From the NCBI GenBank assembly GCA_028289545.1, contig JANQPG010000039.1:1-36803 (forward strand): a DNA stretch of 36,803 bases, read 5' to 3'. The DNA is from Woeseiaceae bacterium. GTDB taxonomy: Bacteria; Pseudomonadota; Gammaproteobacteria; Steroidobacterales; Woeseiaceae. How positions within the stretch are numbered: position 1 is the stretch's first letter; every line of letters begins with the position of its first letter. This document shows, one piece after another, positions 25,321-32,460 of the stretch. The notes beneath the pieces were generated by a model. It saw nothing but the letters and a program-made list of their open reading frames with translations. It was not told the origin of the DNA and searched no databases. The position numbers and the translations under genes were made by a program.

Positions 25321-25611
25321 ATGCCGATGGAACCAACGACACCGCCAGTCACAAAATCCGCAAGAGTCGAAACCCGAACCACACCGGCCAAGAAAGCGCT
25401 GTATCAGCGCGCAGCGGCGATGCGTGGCCTCACTTTCACCGAGTTCGTTGAGCGAAGCCTCGATGAGGCAGCAGAACGCGCACAAAAAGATCTCGAGTCG
25501 ATGCAGCTGTCCCAACGCGATGCCGAAACATTCTGCGATGCATTAGTGTCGGATGCCGAGCCCGGTGAGCATCTACGGTCCGCAGCGAAGAAATACATGC
25601 AAAGAGCTTAG
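25321..25611 (+). CDS. DUF1778 antitoxin (TacA-like)
   Basis: A 96-residue protein with a DUF1778 / ribbon-helix-helix pattern: SARVETRTTPAKKALYQRAAAMRGLTFTEFVERSLDEAAERA forms the DNA-binding N-terminal part, and a C-terminal arm (LSQRDAETFCDALVSDAEPGEHLRSAAKKY) would wrap and neutralise the toxin. The family pairs with GNAT toxins that acetylate aminoacyl-tRNA; the GNAT gene lies 5 bases downstream. ATG 25321 is the first start; ATG 25327 is equally possible. The perfect palindrome in its promoter supports autoregulation. Confidence 0.88.
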   Translation: MPMEPTTPPVTKSARVETRTTPAKKALYQRAAAMRGLTFTEFVERSLDEAAERAQKDLESMQLSQRDAETFCDALVSDAEPGEHLRSAAKKYMQRA

Positions 25612-25616
25612 GGGCG

Positions 25617-26150
25617 TTGTCGAAGCGTGACGACTTTGGGTCTTCGTTCATCGAGCCAATTTCACGACGGCACAAAAAGGACTCATTTGAGAGCGGTCAG
25701 CCCTCGCTCGACTATTATCTGAAGAAGCAGGCAAGCCAGGACGTCAAGCGCAAGGTCGCAGTCACTTACGCCGCCATTGATGGCCGTAAGCACGTGATCG
25801 GCTACTACACCTTATCGTCTTTCAGTATCCGACTGCCGGAGTTGCCCGCAGCTACCATTAAGCGGCTGCCAAAATACCCGCAGATACCCGCCACGCTGCT
25901 GGGGCGCCTGGCCGTCGACGAATCGCACCAGGGAACAGGACTCGGTGAGCACTTGCTCATGGACGCGCTGGCAAGAGCGCTGCGAGCGGCGAGCGAAATT
26001 GCCTCGTATGCGGTGGTAGTGGATGCTGTCGACGGGCGCGCAATCGACTTCTACGAACGTTACAACTTTGTGCAATTTCCGGACAACGGGCAGCGCCTGT
26101 TTCTCCCCATGTCGATCATTGCCAAGGCTTTCTCTGATCCGGCCATCTGA
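25617..26150 (+). CDS. GNAT-family toxin (TacT-like acetyltransferase)
   Basis: A 177-residue GNAT acetyltransferase. The acetyl-CoA motif is RLAVDESHQGTGLGEHLL, and FYERYNFVQFP carries the conserved C-terminal Tyr of the toxin group. The N-terminal FESGQPSLDYYLKKQASQD is the usual entry of TacT-like toxins, which block translation by acetylating charged tRNA. The start is TTG 25617, five bases after the antitoxin stop; no ATG is available before the conserved N-terminus. All visible motifs are intact, so the toxin is probably active. Confidence 0.88.
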   Translation: MSKRDDFGSSFIEPISRRHKKDSFESGQPSLDYYLKKQASQDVKRKVAVTYAAIDGRKHVIGYYTLSSFSIRLPELPAATIKRLPKYPQIPATLLGRLAVDESHQGTGLGEHLLMDALARALRAASEIASYAVVVDAVDGRAIDFYERYNFVQFPDNGQRLFLPMSIIAKAFSDPAI

Positions 26151-26179
26151 GCGAATGCCCGTTGCTCTTGCAGCACAAC

Positions 26180-26800
26180 CTACACAATCGTCCGAAAGGT
26201 CAGGTTGATACGCGGAGAAGAAACGGTTTTTGTCGGCGGCAGACGGTGAAGCCAATGGGTCTGGGTTTCGTCTTTCATGACCAGCAGGCTGCCGTGCTCC
26301 AGCACCTTTGAGACCGTCTGCCCGGTGCGCTTATGTTTGAGCGCAAATTTTCGCTCGGCGCCGAAACTCAGCGAGGCGATTGCGCCATTGCGTTTCAGGT
26401 CCTTCTCGGCGTCACTGTGCCAGGCCATCCCCTCACTGCCGTCGTTGTAGAGATTCAGCAGGCAGGAATTGTAGGTCTCACCGCTACAGAACTGGGCCAG
26501 GTCTTTGAGCCTCAGAAGAACCGGTATCCACGGCAACGCCGTCTTGGTAACCCCTGAGTACGTGTAGGTTGCCGGCCTGTCGGCATACCAGGCGACCTTG
26601 CGTTTGGTGACGATACGCTTGCCGAACATCACGGCTTCGTCGTGTTGCCAGGCGATTTCCCGAAGAAGGGCCTCGTAGTAGCGATCCGCGTCGTCCATCG
26701 GCATGATCGCGCCGTGGTAGTTCACGGTGCCGTCCCGGGGCAGCAGGTTGGCCGACTCGTCCAGCAGCTGATCGAAGAGATCCATCGTGCGGGAGCGCAT
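26180..26800 (-). CDS. alkB: AlkB-like 2OG-Fe(II) DNA demethylase
   Basis: A 206-residue AlkB-family dioxygenase that oxidatively removes methyl groups from N1-methyladenine and N3-methylcytosine. The iron ligands are His128 and Asp130 in WHSDAE and His185 in WLHRLP; Arg197 and Arg203 in RINLTFR bind 2-oxoglutarate. The NLTFR ending and YNDGSEGMAWHSD region look closer to eukaryotic ALKBH2/3 than to E. coli AlkB. ATG 26800 overlaps the upstream oxygenase stop (TGATG); ATG 26785 (MDLFDQ) is an alternative. It is the last gene of an ada operon, so induction by methylation damage through Ada is likely. Confidence 0.92.
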   Translation of the reverse strand: MRSRTMDLFDQLLDESANLLPRDGTVNYHGAIMPMDDADRYYEALLREIAWQHDEAVMFGKRIVTKRKVAWYADRPATYTYSGVTKTALPWIPVLLRLKDLAQFCSGETYNSCLLNLYNDGSEGMAWHSDAEKDLKRNGAIASLSFGAERKFALKHKRTGQTVSKVLEHGSLLVMKDETQTHWLHRLPPTKTVSSPRINLTFRTIV

Positions 26801-27507
26801 CAGGCCGCGTCGTGAAAGATGAGGCCAAGCGTTTGGCGGTTTCCGCTCAGCACCTTGCTGACGCCATGACGCATCTGGTTGCGGCGCCAGCCTCGCGCAC
26901 CTCTTACCGGACGCTCCCGGACCGGAACGACGACGGCCGAGCCCTGCTCGAGTCGCAAAACCACTGGGCGCGATTGCATGCGCGGGCGTTGCTCGACGAG
27001 AACAAGTTCGCCTCCCTCATACGACTCCGACGGGCTCAGCTGGATAATCACCTGCAGCGGAAAATGGATTTCGCCATAAAGATCCTGATGCAGGCAATTG
27101 TAGTCGCCCGCCGTGTACTTGAGTAGCAATGGGGTCGGCCGCGGTTGGTTTGCCTGATGACAGATCTCGAGTAGCTGTTGCAACGACGTTGGCCAGCGCT
27201 CAGCCGAACCCAATAGCTCTGCCCACTCGTTCGCGATGGTCGCGAGATGCGGATAGAAGGAGGCTCGCAGCCGGTCGACAATATCCGGCAGCGGGTAGCC
27301 GAAGTATTTGTACTCGCCGCGTCCAAAGTTGTAACGCGCCATCTGGATATGGGAGCGGAACCGGGCCTCCGGATCTTCGTACAGACTCGCGATCCGCCTG
27401 CAGTTGTCCTCGCTCACGATGCCGGGAAGACAGGCATATCCGTCCTCGTAAAGCGACTCCCGGGCGCCGCACCAATCAAGGCCGTCGATTTGCGCTGCAA
27501 GGCTCAA
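26800..27507 (-). CDS. 2OG-Fe(II) oxygenase (PF09859/COG3826-like) in the ada operon
   Basis: A 235-residue 2-oxoglutarate/iron dioxygenase. YNCLHQDLYGEIHFPLQVIIQLS gives the His140/Asp142 iron ligands; the distal His is 214 in MRHGVSKV and Arg224 should bind 2-oxoglutarate. The pattern fits the COG3826 group of uncharacterised oxygenases. TTG 27507 is chosen: it overlaps the ada stop in TTGA, and gives the compact DWCGARESLYEDGYACLPG opening; the frame is open up to 27612 inside ada. It is flanked by ada and alkB with overlapping ends on both sides, which points to alkylation damage, but the substrate (DNA, RNA or protein) is unknown. Confidence 0.85.
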   Translation of the reverse strand: MSLAAQIDGLDWCGARESLYEDGYACLPGIVSEDNCRRIASLYEDPEARFRSHIQMARYNFGRGEYKYFGYPLPDIVDRLRASFYPHLATIANEWAELLGSAERWPTSLQQLLEICHQANQPRPTPLLLKYTAGDYNCLHQDLYGEIHFPLQVIIQLSPSESYEGGELVLVEQRPRMQSRPVVLRLEQGSAVVVPVRERPVRGARGWRRNQMRHGVSKVLSGNRQTLGLIFHDAA

Positions 27508-28580
27508 GGCGCCGCGCGCCTTTGCCGCTCGGTATCGAGCAGGGTGCGTTTGCGATCGATACCCCAGCGATAACCGCCAAGACCACCGTCTCCCCTCAAC
27601 ACTCGATGGCACGGGACCAGAACGGCAATGCGATTCTTACCGCAGGCCGACGCCGCCGCGCGCACCGCGCGGGGCTGTTCGATGGCGTCGGCCACTTCGC
27701 CATAGCTCATCACGTCGCCTTCGGGAACGCTCAGGAGAAACTGCCAGACTTTGATTTGAAACGCCGTACCACGAAGATCGAGCGGGATATCGGGACGCGG
27801 CGCGTTCTGACTCAGGTGATCGTCAAGAGCCGTCATCCAGCGATCGAGCTGCCGACCGCCGTTGCCGGCGGACTGTACGAGCTCCGCCTGGGGAAACTCC
27901 GCCTGCAGCTGATCGAACAGTTGAGTCTGGCTGTCCCCGAACATGACGAAGCAAACGCCTTTTTCCGTGGCCGCCATCATCAATGCGCCCAGCGCCGTCT
28001 CGCGGCACGCATAGGTAATGACTTCACCGCTGGCGCCGTTGCGATAGGTTTTGGGGCTCATGCCGATCTGCCGAGCGGCGTTCTCGTAGAACCGGCTGGG
28101 CGATCCGTATCCGGCCTCGAAGATTGCACCGGTAATGTCATCGCCGGTTTTGATCAGCTTTTTGAGGGTGTTGAGCCGAGCCGCATCCTGAAAGGCTTTC
28201 GGGGAGATCCCGAACATCGCTTTGAAGGTGCGCTGCAGATAGCCGGGAGAGACGCCATGCCGGGCCGCCAGATCCTTGAGCGGCAGTTTTTCGTCGGCGT
28301 GCGCACGAATGTAGCGAGCGAGTTCAACCAGTCGAGCCACATCGTAACTGGGATCTTCCGGCTTGCAGCGCTTGCATGGACGAAAACCCGCTTTCTCCGC
28401 CAGGGCGGGGGCGTCGAAAAAGCGGATGTTCTCCTTGCGGGCGGGTCGAGCGGCGCAGCTCGGCCGGCAATACACGCCGGTCGTCAGCACTCCGTACACA
28501 AACCGACAATCCAGGCTTCTGTCGCGCCGGGTGATCGCGGCGTGCATCATCTCTTCGGTGAGGAACTGTTTTGTTTTCAT
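27504..28580 (-). CDS. ada: Bifunctional Ada: methylated-DNA repair protein and transcriptional activator
   Basis: A 358-residue Ada protein. The zinc-bound N-terminal domain has Cys38 and Cys42 (TGVYCRPSC) and Cys69 and Cys72 (RPCKRC), the same numbers as E. coli Ada; Cys38 takes methyl groups from phosphotriesters and turns the protein into an activator. An AraC-type helix-turn-helix follows (about 95-185), then the O6-methylguanine transferase domain with Cys324 in VPCHRVL. ATG 28580 is chosen because it places the cysteines in the canonical positions. It leads an operon with a 2OG oxygenase and alkB, all overlapping, and would be autoregulated. Confidence 0.94.
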   Translation of the reverse strand: MKTKQFLTEEMMHAAITRRDRSLDCRFVYGVLTTGVYCRPSCAARPARKENIRFFDAPALAEKAGFRPCKRCKPEDPSYDVARLVELARYIRAHADEKLPLKDLAARHGVSPGYLQRTFKAMFGISPKAFQDAARLNTLKKLIKTGDDITGAIFEAGYGSPSRFYENAARQIGMSPKTYRNGASGEVITYACRETALGALMMAATEKGVCFVMFGDSQTQLFDQLQAEFPQAELVQSAGNGGRQLDRWMTALDDHLSQNAPRPDIPLDLRGTAFQIKVWQFLLSVPEGDVMSYGEVADAIEQPRAVRAAASACGKNRIAVLVPCHRVLRGDGGLGGYRWGIDRKRTLLDTERQRRAAP

Positions 28581-28700
28581 GGCACGAAGAGTAAACCGCC
28601 TGTGCCCTCTCACGCATACCGTTTCTTGCTATTGAATTCGACAAAAGCTGCCAGGGACGCGATCCCGTCAGGACTGTCCGGTTACAGGTAGCGCGCTGAG

Positions 28701-29258
28701 CTACCTTATCCTCGGGCCGTGGCGGTTGGCATCCATGGCGATGTAGACGCCGTACACGTTGGTGGGTGCGACGGCAATATCGTGTTGTGCCGTTCTTAAC
28801 CGGAACAGGAACAGCGGCCGTCCCTGTTCATCGCTCTGAATAGTGACGTGAATGGACCCGGCGGACCCGTCATCGAGCACGCCGTGCCAGCTGGCCTGAT
28901 TGTTGACTTCCCACACGCGGTACTCGGTCTGCGTGGCTTTGAACGACAGTTGCGGGAACGGCGATATTCGGAACTCTGTCGCGACGGCCCCCGCATCCAG
29001 AAGACTTCCGGCGATCAGGTCACCTTCATCAATCCAGACAGACTCCCACCGGAGCACGGAGTCGCCGTCAGCATCGAAGTCCCGGATGTAGCGCTCAACC
29101 TCGGCGAGCGCCAAATCTCGGAAGTCCCGATCTGCATCGGAGAGAGACCGAATGATCTCTTTGGGTTCGCCAGGGCTCAGCGCCAGTAACACGATGGATA
29201 TCGTGGCGGCACTGGCCGCAATCAGCAATGCGATGCGCGGAAGGACTCTCATAGACAT
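28701..29258 (-). CDS. Hypothetical exported or membrane-anchored protein
   Basis: Not recognised. From ATG 29258 it has 185 residues: an N-terminal hydrophobic segment (IALLIAASAATISIVLLAL), then a soluble domain. RDFDADGDSVLRWESVW resembles an acidic calcium-binding loop, though the spacing to the Glu is one residue off a canonical EF-hand. The second half alternates hydrophobic residues (beta-rich). ATG 29252 is an equally good start. It lies upstream of ada on the same strand with 120 bases between, probably a separate transcript. Confidence 0.6.
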   Translation of the reverse strand: MSMRVLPRIALLIAASAATISIVLLALSPGEPKEIIRSLSDADRDFRDLALAEVERYIRDFDADGDSVLRWESVWIDEGDLIAGSLLDAGAVATEFRISPFPQLSFKATQTEYRVWEVNNQASWHGVLDDGSAGSIHVTIQSDEQGRPLFLFRLRTAQHDIAVAPTNVYGVYIAMDANRHGPRIR

Positions 29259-29499
29259 CCCGATGACGATAGTCCTGCAAAGCCGGAAGTGCACCAAACC
29301 TCTGGCGGTTCGCGTTCTTGGCAACACTCCGTTGAAGTCAGAGTAAGCGATTTGCCGAGCGCGCGCATCTCCATGGCGGGCTTTCGTGGTGTTGAGGGCC
29401 GGCGGCGCGGCGCTCCAGGCCTTTGGACGACCGTGCTATTTGCTCTACCATCAGCGCGAAGCTGCTCTTTGCAATCAAAAAAGTCGAGGACACCGTCGT

Positions 29500-30051
29500 A
29501 TGAAATCCATTTATCTGGCCACCGTCGCGACACTTTTGTTGACCGCATCAGCAACGAGGGCGTCAGAAACGATAACGGCCGAACCCGACGGTTCTACCTA
29601 TCACTTCGTCTCTCACTACAGCATCGAAATCGATGCATCACCGGCCGACGTCTGGCCACAGTTGATCGACGTCGGATCATGGATGTACGAGTTCGAGCTT
29701 GCGCTGGAATCGGGTACGCCGGGTGAGGAAGGCGAAGTTCGCCGCCTTTACTCCGGCCAGGGCTTCTTTATACAAATCACAAAGCTCATCCCGAACGAGC
29801 TGCTGGTGTTTGCCAACCTGCCGTCGAACTTCAACGGGGAGCACTCGACCGGGACCGCGGTTATTACGCTCGGCGAGGCCGGTGACATCACCACGGTGAG
29901 ACTGACGATGAGTCGCCGATTCAGCTGGGATGGCGCGGAGCCGAATCCGCATAGAGCCACGCGCGAGTCGGCGGAGTTTCAGGAAAACACCCGGGCCATG
30001 TGGCAGGACAGGTTCCTGAACCGCCTCAAGTCGCTCGTCGAGGAACAGTGA
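29500..30051 (+). CDS. SRPBCC (START-like) protein with signal peptide
   Basis: A 183-residue protein with a cleavable signal (MKSIYLATVATLLLTASATRA) and a SRPBCC lipid-binding fold: FVSHYSIEIDASPADVWPQLIDVGSW at the start, GFFIQITKLIPNELLVFANLP in the middle, and a long C-terminal helix (ENTRAMWQDRFLNRLKSLVEE). The fold binds hydrophobic ligands in its cavity; the ligand is unknown. GAGGA precedes ATG 29500; the longer upstream frame lacks a signal peptide. It is convergent with the HigA-type antitoxin gene. Confidence 0.82.
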   Translation: MKSIYLATVATLLLTASATRASETITAEPDGSTYHFVSHYSIEIDASPADVWPQLIDVGSWMYEFELALESGTPGEEGEVRRLYSGQGFFIQITKLIPNELLVFANLPSNFNGEHSTGTAVITLGEAGDITTVRLTMSRRFSWDGAEPNPHRATRESAEFQENTRAMWQDRFLNRLKSLVEEQ

Positions 30052-30059
30052 TCGCTCCC

Positions 30060-30076
30060 GGACAACTGCGTTGTCC
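30060..30076. terminator. Hairpin between convergent SRPBCC and antitoxin genes
   Basis: GGACAAC-TGC-GTTGTCC is a perfect 7-bp stem with a 3-base loop, 9 bases past the SRPBCC stop and 16 bases from the antitoxin stop. The tail is only weakly U-rich on either strand, so termination is plausible but not certain. Confidence 0.4.
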
Positions 30077-30091
30077 ACTGAATTTGTGGCG

Positions 30092-30394
30092 CTAAGTCTT
30101 GGAACCCGGTCTTAACTCCAGTTCCAGATGCATCCCCACAGCGCTGGCCGCCCGCCTTAGCGTCTGCAGCGTCACACTGTCATTGTCCGGATCGAGTAGA
30201 CGGTCGAGCTGAGAGCGGCTGGTTTTCATCCTCCTGGCCATCGACGCCTTCGAGATGTCTTGCGCTTTCATAGCTTCTCCCAGCTTGTAAGCCAACACCG
30301 ACTTGATCGCATGATGTTTTGCGTCTTCGTAGATACCGTCCGCCCTGAGCAGGCTCTCGAGGGTCGATCCGGTTCTAGAGTTTTTCTTAGCCAT
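30092..30394 (-). CDS. XRE-family antitoxin (HigA-like)
   Basis: A 100-residue Cro/C1-type helix-turn-helix protein: KLGEAMKAQDISKASMARRMKTSRSQLDRLLDPDNDSVTLQTLRRAASAVGMHLELEL. This is the usual sequence of antitoxins encoded after HigB/Gp49-type toxins. Its ATG overlaps the end of the toxin gene by 8 bases, in the toxin-then-antitoxin order of higBA. The antitoxin is intact even though the toxin frame is broken. It is expected to bind the palindrome at 30757-30772 and repress the pair. Confidence 0.85.
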   Translation of the reverse strand: MAKKNSRTGSTLESLLRADGIYEDAKHHAIKSVLAYKLGEAMKAQDISKASMARRMKTSRSQLDRLLDPDNDSVTLQTLRRAASAVGMHLELELRPGSKT

Positions 30395-30748
30395 TTTCCT
30401 GATGCTCCATCATTCGACGGTTTGCAAGTTTCAGCTCTTTTCGCGGCGTGGTCTGTGATTTCTTGACAAAAGCATGTAGCAAAATCATGTCCTTATCCGA
30501 AACGTAAAAAAAACCCTGGTAATTCGCCTGCCGCGCAAAGTGCTGCGGACCTCAAACAAGCCTGCACAATTCGTCAGCGATCTACACAATGGCTCGCCGC
30601 AAGGCCAACCAAACTCCACCGCCATGATGTCCTGGCCGACGATCCTCCGATCTTCCGCGCCGAGCTTGAGAAGCCAGTCCCGCACTGGCTCTCGGTTGCC
30701 GGGCGACCGATAGAACTTTGCACAGATGACTTTTTCGAACGTCTTCAC
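30387..30748 (-). pseudogene. HigB/Gp49-like toxin with a one-base frameshift
   Basis: The first part reads FYRSPGNREPVRDWLLKLGAEDRR ... WPCGEPLCRSL ... LFEVRSTL ... RITRVFF, the RelE/HigB Gp49 pattern. At a run of eight T on this strand (30513-30506) the frame is lost and stops soon after. Reading one base back restores YVSDKDMILLHAFVKKSQTTPRKELKLANRRM and a stop at 30387, exactly the expected C-terminal half. A full-length toxin would have about 120 residues and need nine T. The start is probably GTG 30748; TTG 30763 would lie inside the operator. The cause may be a real deletion, phase variation, ribosomal slippage or an assembly error. Confidence 0.8.
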
Positions 30749-30756
30749 TGCGAAAT

Positions 30757-30772
30757 GTACCAAAATTGGTAC
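30757..30772. promoter_or_regulatory. Palindromic operator of the HigBA-type pair
   Basis: GTACCAA-AA-TTGGTAC has perfect 7-bp arms and a 2-base centre. It is 8 bases upstream of the proposed toxin start, a position suited to autorepression by the XRE antitoxin. Confidence 0.6.
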
Positions 30773-31009
30773 TTACTGTAACCAAAAAGATTTCCCCACC
30801 CGTCGGACATGCATCACATACCTTTTTGCAGAAGCACCAAGGTTGCTTGATACGCCTGAGTGGCTACGCAGTCGAGAAGATAAAGGGCTGTGTTCTACTA
30901 GTTATGTGATGAGTGACTGGCGCGCGAGGGGGACCGCAGTTGACGCACTCCGGACGCGGCGCCCACACTCAGCCCACGTGAGCACCCGTGCGCTGGACCG
31001 ACGCATGGA

Positions 31010-31477
31010 TCAAGACGTCTTTCGGGCGCCTTTCACTCGCACGTAAACCTCTTTACTCACTCGCGCGACCGTCTCCCCCTCCTCGTCCTTGAGATCCACC
31101 TCGAAGTGATAGGTGTTCTTGCCGATGTCGTCCACCTCGGCGCGTATCTCCTCGAGGCGCTCGCTGTCGATCTCGAAGACGCCTGTTATCGTGCCTTTTG
31201 CGGGCCGGACAAAATCGATCGATGCCGACTTGTCCCAAACGATGTAGTTGCGTCCGAGGTTCATCGTGACGATAAACACAAAAAACGGGTCGCTCATTGC
31301 GTAGAGTGAGCCGCCGAAGTGAGTACCGAACAGATTGCGGTTGTACCAGCGTGTCCGGAGTTCGACGACAAACCGCGTAAAGTTGTCCTCGAACGAGCGC
31401 ACGCGGACGCCCATGCCGAGGAACGGCGGATACCAGTTGATCTTCCTGATCAGTCTGCCGAATTTGCGGTTTTTCAT
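31010..31477 (-). CDS. Hotdog-fold protein, DUF4442/thioesterase-like, copy A
   Basis: A 155-residue single hotdog domain: INWYPPFLGMGVRV at the front, the NRNLFGTHFGGSLYAMSDP helix where substrate-binding residues sit in thioesterases, and VWDKSASIDFVRPAKGTITGVF in the second half. The family often hydrolyses acyl-CoA, but DUF4442 members are poorly described. Its start overlaps the end of the second hotdog gene by 4 bases (ATGA), and it is third in the MarR operon. Together they may form a heteromer. Confidence 0.82.
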   Translation of the reverse strand: MKNRKFGRLIRKINWYPPFLGMGVRVRSFEDNFTRFVVELRTRWYNRNLFGTHFGGSLYAMSDPFFVFIVTMNLGRNYIVWDKSASIDFVRPAKGTITGVFEIDSERLEEIRAEVDDIGKNTYHFEVDLKDEEGETVARVSKEVYVRVKGARKTS

Positions 31478-31977
31478 GGCGTCGCCTGGGTGTTTGCCCG
31501 TGTTCTTCTGGGCGATATGCGCATCGTAATGTCGGCATGGAAGACCTCGGTGCCCGCCGTGTCGTAGACACCAACGGGCATCACGACATCCTGCGGCGTC
31601 TCCCAGTCGTAGCTGTCGATCTTGCAGACCGCCCGAAGGTCACTTTTTGCGATCTTGAGGTATTGCACCGTCATACCGACGGGTATCCAGCGGAAGTCGG
31701 CGTGCAGCGACGCATCCAGGCACGTACCTCCGGCCAGCTCGGCGGCGTTGCACATGGCTATCGCGTGTACCGAGCGAATGTGATTGCGTACGGCGCGGCG
31801 GTTCCTGAAGGTCAGTTCGACGTGCCCGGGCTCCAGCACCGTAAACACGGGTTTGATCGTGCCGAAGTACGGCGCCATGAAACACAGCACTCTCGCATGC
31901 AGCCAGCGGCCAGCCGCGGTCCTTCCGAGCCGTCGCCAGAGTTTCAGATTGGGGCTTTCGGACGGTCTGTAGGTCAT
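31474..31977 (-). CDS. Hotdog-fold protein, DUF4442-like, copy B
   Basis: A 167-residue hotdog protein: RWLHARVLCFMAPYFGTIKPVFTVLEPGHVELTF, then NHIRSVHAIAMCNAAELAGG as the central helix and RWIPVGMTVQYLKIAKSDLRAVCKI in the sheet. It is clearly of the same fold as the next gene, but distant in sequence. It overlaps the MarR gene end by 4 bases (ATGA) and the second hotdog gene start by 4 bases. Likely a thioesterase or acyl-binding subunit controlled by the MarR protein. Confidence 0.8.
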   Translation of the reverse strand: MTYRPSESPNLKLWRRLGRTAAGRWLHARVLCFMAPYFGTIKPVFTVLEPGHVELTFRNRRAVRNHIRSVHAIAMCNAAELAGGTCLDASLHADFRWIPVGMTVQYLKIAKSDLRAVCKIDSYDWETPQDVVMPVGVYDTAGTEVFHADITMRISPRRTRANTQATP

Positions 31978-32414
31978 TGGGCGCCCGCCTCCTGCGAAAA
32001 GACCTGCGTCAGATGTTCGAGGTATCGCGAAACCGTACCGAGCTCGCCCTCGCTGAAACCGTTCGTCATTAGCCGATTGGCCTCGCCCAGGAGGCGCATT
32101 CCGTCCTTCAGCACGGCGCGCCCCTTATCGGTCATGTGCAGCCGGATCACCCTGGAGTCCTTGCTGCAGGACTCTTTCGCGATCAGGCCACTGTCGACCA
32201 TTCTTGCGGCCAACCCGGTAACGGCCGATTTGTCGAGCATCAAAACGGCCGCGAGGTCTTTCATGACGCAGCCGGGCTGCTCGTCGAGCACCATGAGCGC
32301 GCTGAGCTGGCTGACCGAAACGCCCAGCTCCGACCGGCAGCGTGCGTTCATGGCTTTCATCATCGTATGCCGGGCCAGATTCAGCTGGTAGATCAGGCGT
32401 CGTTTTGTGCTCAT
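31974..32414 (-). CDS. MarR-family transcriptional regulator
   Basis: A 146-residue winged helix regulator: SVSQLSALMVLDEQPGCVMKDLAAVLMLDKSAVTGLAARMVDSGLIAKESCSKDSRVIRLHMTDKGRAVL gives the recognition helix and wing. ATG 32414 is used; the frame extends two codons to TTG 32420 without support. It is first of three overlapping genes with the two hotdog proteins, so it is likely their autoregulated repressor. The large palindrome just upstream (32427-32460) is its probable operator. The inducer may be an acyl-CoA or lipophilic acid given the partners, which is inference. Confidence 0.9.
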   Translation of the reverse strand: MSTKRRLIYQLNLARHTMMKAMNARCRSELGVSVSQLSALMVLDEQPGCVMKDLAAVLMLDKSAVTGLAARMVDSGLIAKESCSKDSRVIRLHMTDKGRAVLKDGMRLLGEANRLMTNGFSEGELGTVSRYLEHLTQVFSQEAGAQ

Positions 32415-32426
32415 GGACAAAGTTCA

Positions 32427-32460
32427 CCGCACAATAGTTGATATGTCAACTATTGTGCGG
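32427..32460. promoter_or_regulatory. Operator with perfect 15-bp arms upstream of marR
   Basis: The arms CCGCACAATAGTTGA (32427-32441) and its exact reverse complement (32446-32460) flank the spacer TATG. The start codon of the MarR gene is only 12 bases away. No T-run follows, so a DNA-binding site is more likely than a terminator. Confidence 0.75.

Noticed and set aside
24912..25391. An open frame of 159 codons on the minus strand upstream of the TIR gene
   Set aside because: It starts within the antitoxin gene, crosses that gene's promoter and has no recognisable pattern or ribosome site.
28581..28700. An Ada box in front of ada
   Set aside because: The AT-rich stretch around 28625-28645 has A-rich pieces but nothing close enough to the known Ada box to claim.
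30774..31009. A tRNA or small gene in the 236 bases between the HigBA pair and the hotdog genes
   Set aside because: No cloverleaf, no ribosome site and no coding pattern was seen.
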